Position numbers and translations under genes: made by a program. Below are positions 58,535 through 64,000 of a DNA stretch of 64,000 nucleotides, one piece after another (within the stretch, counting starts at the first letter, position 1; the number at the start of each line of letters is the position of its first letter). A model generated the notes under the pieces. It was not told the origin of the DNA. It was given only the letters and a program-made list of their open reading frames with translations, and searched no databases. Origin of the DNA: Cohnella laeviribosi DSM 21336 (GTDB lineage: Bacteria; Bacillota; Bacilli; Paenibacillales; Paenibacillaceae); assembly GCF_000378425.1 (NCBI RefSeq), contig NZ_KB899808.1:1-64000 (forward strand). The letters are read 5' to 3'.

Positions 58535-58861
58535 TTAACAGCAAGAGTTGGATCCGAGCGACTGAATGCGGTCTTTCATGGAAGGAAGTTGATCCAAAAT
58601 TTCTTTAAGATAGGGCTTATCGTCTATATTCAAGGAGTAATAAACCCACTGGCTGCGACGGGTTTCATTCACGATTCCGCCCGTCTTTAATTTCTTTAAA
58701 TGCTGACTGATATTCGGCTGGGTGGTCTCCAGCAATTCGACGATGTCGCAGACGCACATCTCCCGCTCTTTAAGCAAAGCCATTATCGTCAATCGCGTCT
58801 TGTCGGAGAGAAGCTTGAGGGTTTCGGCCATTTCGGCAATGGATTGCGGCACAGCTTCCAA
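58535..58861 (-). CDS. arsR: Arsenic-responsive repressor ArsR
   Basis: 108 residues. A winged helix with the metal site C36 and C38 in MCVCDIVELL, and a C-terminal pair C107, C108. The recognition helix is TTQPNISQHLKKL. Arsenite binding releases it from DNA. TTG 58861 is behind AAGGAGGG at six bases. Confidence 0.93.
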   Translation of the reverse strand: MEAVPQSIAEMAETLKLLSDKTRLTIMALLKEREMCVCDIVELLETTQPNISQHLKKLKTGGIVNETRRSQWVYYSLNIDDKPYLKEILDQLPSMKDRIQSLGSNSCC

Positions 58862-58901
58862 TGATCTCCCTCCTTTCAGGCTTATGTACGGTTATATTCG
58901 C

Positions 58902-58936
58902 GTTTGATTATATAATGAATTGGTTATATTATCAAC
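58902..58936 (-). promoter_or_regulatory. ars promoter with overlapping palindromic operator
   Basis: On the minus strand TTGATA, a 17-base spacer and TATAAT form a near-consensus promoter (58930-58935 and 58907-58912). The same 35 bases form an imperfect palindrome: GTTGATAATATAA on one side and the complement of GTTTGATTATATAA on the other. This is the likely ArsR operator. Confidence 0.85.
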
Positions 58937-59027
58937 TGCTTATATAAAAGTTAGCCCTGGGTTCATATACGATTCCAAATCGACATTAATTGGGCTGCTT
59001 TAGCAGAGCGAGGTAATGGTTTACAGA

Positions 59028-59056
59028 TTGCGCGTTTAAAACGGCTGTGCTATGCT
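59028..59056 (+). promoter_or_regulatory. Promoter of the antisense antitoxin RNA
   Basis: TTGCGC, a 17-base spacer and TGCTATGCT, with transcription expected from about 59063. Confidence 0.65.
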
Positions 59057-59062
59057 TAAAAT

Positions 59063-59187
59063 ATCAAGGGAGCCGTGCTGCTAACACGACTCCCCCGACA
59101 ACAGCCGCTTTAAAGGGCGGTAGGCTTGTTGGTATTACGGGTGGAAATAGACCGCATACCTTTGGCGAGGGCGGTCTATTTCTTTTT
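59063..59187 (+). ncRNA. Antisense RNA of a type I toxin-antitoxin pair
   Basis: About 125 bases. It starts with a strong hairpin (59068-59094, GGGAG.CGTG/CACG.CTCCC) and ends with a 12-bp perfect stem (GAAATAGACCGC with its complement, 59144-59182) and a T run. Its 3' end covers the last codons of the small toxin gene on the other strand, as in RatA/TxpA loci. The exact ends are inferred. Confidence 0.65.
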
Positions 59188-59265
59188 GTGGAATGAAAGA
59201 ATCATAACGACCAATGTCGCAAATGAAATCATCAGCGTCAAGGTCTGATACACTTCCACGGGCAT
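59176..59265 (-). CDS. Holin-like type I toxin peptide
   Basis: 29 residues: MPVEVYQTLTLMISF, then a hydrophobic helix and the basic end SFHKKK. This is the plan of the putative holin-like toxins of Firmicutes (TxpA/BsrG group), which insert in the cell's own membrane. GGGAGGTG stands six bases before ATG. An extended -10 (TGGTATAAT, minus strand, 59323-59331) lies upstream. The hairpin at 59068-59094 followed by a T-rich run on the minus strand may end its mRNA. Confidence 0.8.
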   Translation of the reverse strand: MPVEVYQTLTLMISFATLVVMILSFHKKK

Positions 59266-59510
59266 CACCTCCCTTCCGGGAGACTAGCCGACCGCCCTTG
59301 CAAGCCATTCTGTTGTAAGAAGATTATACCATTTTAGTCTACTAACCGGTGGGCTTTTTATTTTTGCCTGCGAGGTGATTCTTATGTTTTCTGACAATGG
59401 CTACCAATTGGCTGCCAAAGAAGAAAATTAAACAGATTTTTTATGCGATTCAAGAACGAATGCTTTGCTAAAAAATGCAGCAATATCAAGGGGATTCGGT
59501 TTTTTATAAA

Positions 59511-59541
59511 TAAAAAATCGAGCCCCGTCTCGCGACGAGGC
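59511..59541 (-). terminator. Minus-strand terminator without an assigned gene
   Basis: GCCTCGTC and GACGGGGC form an 8-bp stem with a GCGA loop, followed on the minus strand by a T6 run. No minus-strand gene lies upstream of it; rsmD is on the plus strand. Confidence 0.55.
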
Positions 59542-59806
59542 CCTCATGGGAGAGGAGAAACCGGACGAAGAGCTTATGGGGAAACGTAAGTCTTCTCCGC
59601 GGTTGTCCCCGGCGCCGGTTAAGCGCCGGTACTACCATTGTGACCGTTCGGGACGGAAATATACGCGCGGGCGGGAAAATTTTTTTGCGGACGGTGCGGA
59701 AGGAAAATACACAATCTTTTGCGGCGCGGCGGAATGTGGTAACATAGCACCATCAGCGCCTCGAATGAGCTTATGGCGGCGGGGCGAAGGTGCGAGGGAT
59801 AGCAAC

Positions 59807-60367
59807 GTGAGAGTCATATCGGGAGAAGCCCGGGGACGGCCGCTGAAGGCGGTGCCGGGCCATTCGACACGTCCGACGACGGACAAGGTGAAGGAAGCGC
59901 TGTTCAGCATCATCGGTCCGTATTTCGACGGGGGACGGGTGCTCGACCTTTTTGCCGGAACCGGCGGTCTCGGGATCGAAGCGCTGAGCCGCGGCGCGGA
60001 TCATGCGGTGTTCATCGACGCGAACCCCAAAAGCGTGGCGGTCATCCGCCACAACCTGGAAGCGACAGGACTTGCGGGAAAAGCGGAAGTGTACCGCAAC
60101 GACGCGGGCAAAGCGGTCCGGCAGTTGGAGCGCCGGGGAATGAAGTTCGATCTGATTTTTTTGGACCCCCCTTATATAATGAAGGATTGCGCGGACCGGC
60201 TGCTCGATCTGGCGGCAAGGGGGCTGGTCGCGGACGGGGCCACCGCCGTGGTGGAGCATGAATCGGGCTTCGATTACGGAGACCGGTTCGGCGCGTTCGG
60301 GCGGCGGCGCCATGCGACCTACGGCGAAGTCGCTCTATCCATATATCGTTACGAAGGAGAGGCATAA
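59807..60367 (+). CDS. rsmD: 16S rRNA (guanine-966-N2)-methyltransferase
   Basis: 186 residues with MRVISGEARGRPLKA, RPTTDKVKEALF, DLFAGTGGLGIEAL and the catalytic LDPPY. It methylates G966 of 16S rRNA. GTG 59807 follows GAGGG at eight bases and gives the family start; the frame is open upstream but without a good site. It is directly before coaD, the usual pairing. Confidence 0.94.
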   Translation: MRVISGEARGRPLKAVPGHSTRPTTDKVKEALFSIIGPYFDGGRVLDLFAGTGGLGIEALSRGADHAVFIDANPKSVAVIRHNLEATGLAGKAEVYRNDAGKAVRQLERRGMKFDLIFLDPPYIMKDCADRLLDLAARGLVADGATAVVEHESGFDYGDRFGAFGRRRHATYGEVALSIYRYEGEA

Positions 60368-60901
<534 letters not shown>

Positions 60902-60952
60902 TTGCGGCGGAGATCATTGCGGCTGCAAGTTCAACAGCTTTATTTCACGGCA

Positions 60953-60999
60953 TCGCCCTCCGACTGGCCTTCGGGGCCGGACGGAGGGCGACTTCTTTT
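60953..60999 (+). terminator. Terminator after coaD
   Basis: TCGCCCTCCG and CGGAGGGCGA pair around an inner GC-rich loop, followed by CTTCTTTT. It lies between convergent coaD and ylbJ. Confidence 0.75.
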
Positions 61000-61044
61000 C
61001 CGATAGCGCGAACGATCATCGCGCGGTTCGGGCAAGCGATTGGC

Positions 61045-62310
61045 TCACGAACCGGGCGGATCCTTCGGCTTGCCCTTGGACGGACGGATGATCGCGGCGA
61101 GCAGCGCCAGCAGCAGAAAAACGCCGATGGACGCGGCGGCGGTGGCCAGCGTCGCGGCCGACAGCTTCCAGCCGCCCGGCAGCGCGAAGACGGCTTCGCC
61201 CGCGATGGAGGCCGGCTCGGCGGCCCAGGCGGGAACGAAACGCTTGAGCCAGTCCTGTTGGACGGCGAGCGCAAGCGGGTAGGCGAAGGCGAGCGCCAGC
61301 GCGGCGTGAAACAGGCGCGCGGCGATAAAGCGCAGCCAGGGGAACGGAATGCGCGTCCCGAAAACGGCGCGCGCTTGCAGCAGGCCGCACACGCCCGTCC
61401 AGGCAAGCGCTGCGGCAAGCAGGGCGGCGGCGCGGGCGGGATCGGCCTCGAACAGGGCGGAACGGCTCGTTTCATAGGCGCCGAGGTGCATTTCGTACGC
61501 CCCGGGAACGGCAACCCAGGCGTCCGCTCCGGGGATAGCCAATTGAAGCATGCGCAGCAGGACGGAGCTGAGCATGATCAGGCCGCCGACGGCCATCAGC
61601 ATCGACACGGCGCGGGTCACCGCTTCGGCGATCTGCTGGCCGAACGGCCGCCCGTCTTCGGCGCGGGCTTCGCGAACGGCGCGATAAGCCCGGCGCAGCG
61701 TCGCGGCCGCAGGGCCCGCCGGATGCGGAGGCACTGCGGGCGAGGCGGATTTCGTCAGCCTCGACCACAGCCAGCCCGCGACTAACGCCGACAGCCATAA
61801 CCCGGCGGCAATGGCCCATCCGTACAGCGGAGACTGCAGAAATCCGCTGCCGACCACAAGCACGACCAGAAACGGGCTCGGCAAGTGCGCGACCAGCAGC
61901 AGCGTGTCCATATCCTGGTCGCGCACAAGACCTTTTTCCTTTAGCCGCACAGCCTCCCGAGCGCCGACGGGGACTCCGGCCGCCCAGCCGAAGGCCAGCG
62001 CCCATCCGGCCGCTCCGGGCAGCCGGAACAGCTTGCGGGCGATCGGCTCGCCGAGAACGGCGATCCCGTGCAACAGGCCGGATGCCGCCAGCAATTCGGT
62101 CAGGATAAGCGGGGGCAGCAGTCCGGGAAACACGGTTTGCCACCAAACTTCAAACCCGCCGAGCGAAGCGCGGAACGCTTCGCCGGGCGAGCGTACGATG
62201 CTGACGACCAGCAGCAGCGCGCATGCGCCGAGCAGAACGGATACGAGAACGGAATTTTGGTTTTTGGCATTCGTCGGGCCGCTTGCCGGGCCCGATTCTT
62301 TCCCGCTCAT
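61045..62310 (-). CDS. ylbJ: Sporulation integral membrane protein YlbJ
   Basis: About 421 residues with many membrane helices, a nucleoside-recognition (gate) type fold: VWWQTVFPGLLPPLIL near the start, GWAAGVPVGAR, and LPSPFLVV. YlbJ is needed for sporulation in B. subtilis. ATG 62310 is chosen for GGGGAGGTGG upstream; an in-frame extension to 62406 has no good site. Confidence 0.9.
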   Translation of the reverse strand: MSGKESGPASGPTNAKNQNSVLVSVLLGACALLLVVSIVRSPGEAFRASLGGFEVWWQTVFPGLLPPLILTELLAASGLLHGIAVLGEPIARKLFRLPGAAGWALAFGWAAGVPVGAREAVRLKEKGLVRDQDMDTLLLVAHLPSPFLVVLVVGSGFLQSPLYGWAIAAGLWLSALVAGWLWSRLTKSASPAVPPHPAGPAAATLRRAYRAVREARAEDGRPFGQQIAEAVTRAVSMLMAVGGLIMLSSVLLRMLQLAIPGADAWVAVPGAYEMHLGAYETSRSALFEADPARAAALLAAALAWTGVCGLLQARAVFGTRIPFPWLRFIAARLFHAALALAFAYPLALAVQQDWLKRFVPAWAAEPASIAGEAVFALPGGWKLSAATLATAAASIGVFLLLALLAAIIRPSKGKPKDPPGS

Positions 62311-62628
62311 GACGCCACCTCCCCGGAAACCGCAACTCCCCGCCGGCGGCCGCATGCGACGAGCGGAATCGCACGGTTGCGCGCCAAGCCGCTTGGGCGA
62401 GGACAAGCGGTTTACATTACAATGTACGCGGCAGCCCGGGACGGTAGACCAGCATGCGGGAGGGTGTGCAACGAAGCGGGTTCAAGATCGAAGGGGAGGG
62501 GAACGCGGGGCGGAAAGGGGATGCGATGACCGGAGAGGGCGTTCCTGCTTCTCCATGGCGGGGCCGGTTAACCGGAAGCGGAGCCGGAACCGGCCCTTAG
62601 CGGCCGCGGGATGCAGGATGCGGCGGTT
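62311..62628. other. Spacer between ylbJ and tmcAL
   Basis: 318 bases with no gene I can support. It holds a small palindrome, TTACATTACAATGTA at about 62411-62425, and GC-rich inverted repeats near 62555-62596 without a T run. The first may belong to the ylbJ promoter. Confidence 0.4.
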
Positions 62629-63864
62629 CTAAACGCGAACGGGAGGCCGCGTGTAGTCGCGCCAGGCGTCGGCGGGAGCGGGAGCATCGAAGGCGAGCGA
62701 GTACAGGGCGGTCGCCTCGGCATCCAGGCGCAGATAGGGCCAGTCGCCTTCGGCGGCGCTTTGGATGACCGGCACGGCCGCCGTCTTCTTCATCCGGCGC
62801 AAGAGCTCGCGGCCCTTCTCGCCGAATCCGAGGACCCGGATGTATTCGATGCCGGAGGCCAGCCGCTCCGGCGCCAGCTCGTCCTTGCGGTGGCCGAGCA
62901 GGATGCGCAGCAGCATCCGCTGCAGCTTCGTGCGCGTGTACCGCTTCGTCTTGAGCGCCGCCAGCAGCGCTTCGACGCTGTATTCCGGCAGCGTCCTCAG
63001 GCTTTGCCGGATGCGGAATTCCAGTCCCTCCGTCACCTCGGCGAACGCGGCCAGATCCGCTTCTCGCGATTGCAGCAGACGATGCAGCAGCGGGCGCGCG
63101 AACGATTCCCAGGTAACGGGGGCTCTGCCCGCCGCCGCCTCCCTGGCCAAAATCTCCAGCGTGCTTGCGGGTACGTACGGCGCAAGCGCCGCAACCTCGG
63201 CCCGTTCCGACAGCAGTTTGCGCAGGGCGGTGGCGCTGGCGATCCGGCGGTCGGTAATCGTCGTCTGATTGTAGCCGGATTTTTCGCGGCGGATCGAAAA
63301 AGGCTCGATCGAACTGCCGAGACGCAGCAGCGCGAGCAGGTAGTGCAGGCCGAGCGTATGGTTCGGCTGGTCCAGCCGAAACCCGGCATCGACGGCCAGT
63401 CCCGCGTCGCTCAGGTACGAACGGACCGCCTCGCTGTAGGCGGACGGATAGGGCAATCCCGCTTTCAGCAGCCCGCTCAGGCGGCCGCTCAACGCTTGCG
63501 GCTCCTCCGCCAGCAGCCGGGCGATCCGCAACAGCGGCGCGAGCTCGCCGCTCTCGCTGCCGAAGCACAAGGCGTCCACTACGCCGGTCGCCTCCAGAAC
63601 GGCGACGGCGCCGTAAGCGAACCACTGCGCCGGCTGGGCGCTGTACGCGACAGGCAGCTCCAGCACGAGATCGCAGCCGGCGCGGAGCGCCATTTCGGTC
63701 CGCGCCCATTTGTCGGCGAGCGCAGGCTCGCCGCGCTGCAGAAAATGTCCGCTCATGACGGCGACGACCGCGTCCGCGCCCGTTATTTTTCGCGATTGTT
63801 GTATATGATAGAGATGACCGTTATGCAACGGATTATATTCGACGACGATGCCGACCGTCCTCAC
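62629..63864 (-). CDS. tmcAL: tRNA(Met) cytidine acetate ligase
   Basis: 411 residues with the nucleotidyl transferase start VGIVVEYNPLHNGHLYHI and the conserved MSGHFLQRGEPA. It adenylates acetate and makes N4-acetylcytidine at the wobble base of elongator tRNA-Met (earlier name YlbM). Minus-strand ATG at 63864 follows GAAAGGAGC. An extended -10 (TGATATGAT) lies upstream at about 63928. Confidence 0.95.
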   Translation of the reverse strand: MRTVGIVVEYNPLHNGHLYHIQQSRKITGADAVVAVMSGHFLQRGEPALADKWARTEMALRAGCDLVLELPVAYSAQPAQWFAYGAVAVLEATGVVDALCFGSESGELAPLLRIARLLAEEPQALSGRLSGLLKAGLPYPSAYSEAVRSYLSDAGLAVDAGFRLDQPNHTLGLHYLLALLRLGSSIEPFSIRREKSGYNQTTITDRRIASATALRKLLSERAEVAALAPYVPASTLEILAREAAAGRAPVTWESFARPLLHRLLQSREADLAAFAEVTEGLEFRIRQSLRTLPEYSVEALLAALKTKRYTRTKLQRMLLRILLGHRKDELAPERLASGIEYIRVLGFGEKGRELLRRMKKTAAVPVIQSAAEGDWPYLRLDAEATALYSLAFDAPAPADAWRDYTRPPVRV

Positions 63865-63960
63865 GAATTGCGCTCCTTTCGCCGGTTAAAACAGGTTGTT
63901 CGGGAATTTTCGGCCCGTTTTTCTCCATCATATCACGACGGGGCGCACAGGCACTAAATG

Positions 63961-63990
63961 TTGACAAAACCTTTACGGCACCGATATAAT
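63961..63990 (+). promoter_or_regulatory. Strong promoter reading out of the window
   Basis: TTGACA, an 18-base spacer and TATAAT. In relatives the divergent neighbour of ylbM is the yceD-rpmF pair, so this may drive it; the genes are beyond the window. Confidence 0.8.
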
Positions 63991-64000
63991 AAATTTTGTT

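Noticed and set aside
59389-59430. Tiny plus-strand frame with GAGGTG before an ATG (15 codons)
   Set aside because: It has a fair start signal but is hydrophilic, very short and matches nothing known; chance is the simplest account.
62555-62600. Possible terminator after tmcAL
   Set aside because: Inverted repeats are present, but no T run follows on the minus strand, so termination is not supported.

Overview
The window looks like chromosomal DNA of a GC-rich, endospore-forming Bacillota, most likely Paenibacillaceae (Paenibacillus/Cohnella type). It carries spoVM, a spoVIF-like gene, ylbJ, remA, the prpC-prkC pair and a YesM/YesN system. Many starts are TTG or GTG behind strong GGAGG ribosome binding sites. 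The core gene order remA-gmk-rpoZ-coaBC-priA-def-fmt-rsmB-rlmN-prpC-prkC-rsgA-rpe-spoVM / rpmB / asp23-fakA-fakB-recG is the one usual in this phylum. No rRNA, tRNA or CRISPR array was seen.

Layout. 1-290: 3' end of a group II intron (maturase tail plus domains V and VI). 0.5-8.1 kb: an OmpR-type response regulator, a large hybrid phosphorelay kinase, two genes of unknown function, a LysR regulator and a PHP phosphoesterase. 8.3-13.7 kb: rqcH, a Ca2+-type P-ATPase, and an intact tatA beside short remnants of tatC, a GMC oxidoreductase and a Tat-exported protein. 13.9-16.9 kb: dapF and a YitJ-type homocysteine methyltransferase/MTHF reductase. 17.1-37.3 kb: the compact core cluster from remA to recG/spoVIF, with many 4-base start/stop overlaps, covering nucleotide and CoA synthesis, replication restart, translation start, rRNA modification, PASTA kinase signalling, sporulation and exogenous fatty acid use.

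37.3-59.5 kb is an accessory block between recG/spoVIF and rsmD-coaD. It holds a SRAP gene; a TPP-riboswitch operon (thiY, a thiamine-binding protein, thiX, thiZ, and a TatD-family hydrolase overlapping thiZ); an 0.9 kb repeat-bearing spacer; a YesM/YesN pair coupled to a solitary binding protein; a five-gene peptide-type ABC importer behind a promoter with a candidate CcpA site; a LexA-controlled translesion polymerase cassette; an arsRBC operon with a palindromic operator; and a type I toxin-antitoxin locus with convergent overlapping transcripts. 59.8-64 kb returns to core genes (rsmD, coaD, ylbJ, tmcAL). The window ends in a promoter that probably drives the next operon.

The points most worth following up are the TatD-family gene inside the thiamine-precursor operon, the binding protein/kinase/regulator trio beside the ABC importer, the decayed Tat-substrate cluster that keeps tatA, the SOS polymerase cassette with two LexA boxes, the type I toxin-antitoxin locus, and two families of intergenic repeats.
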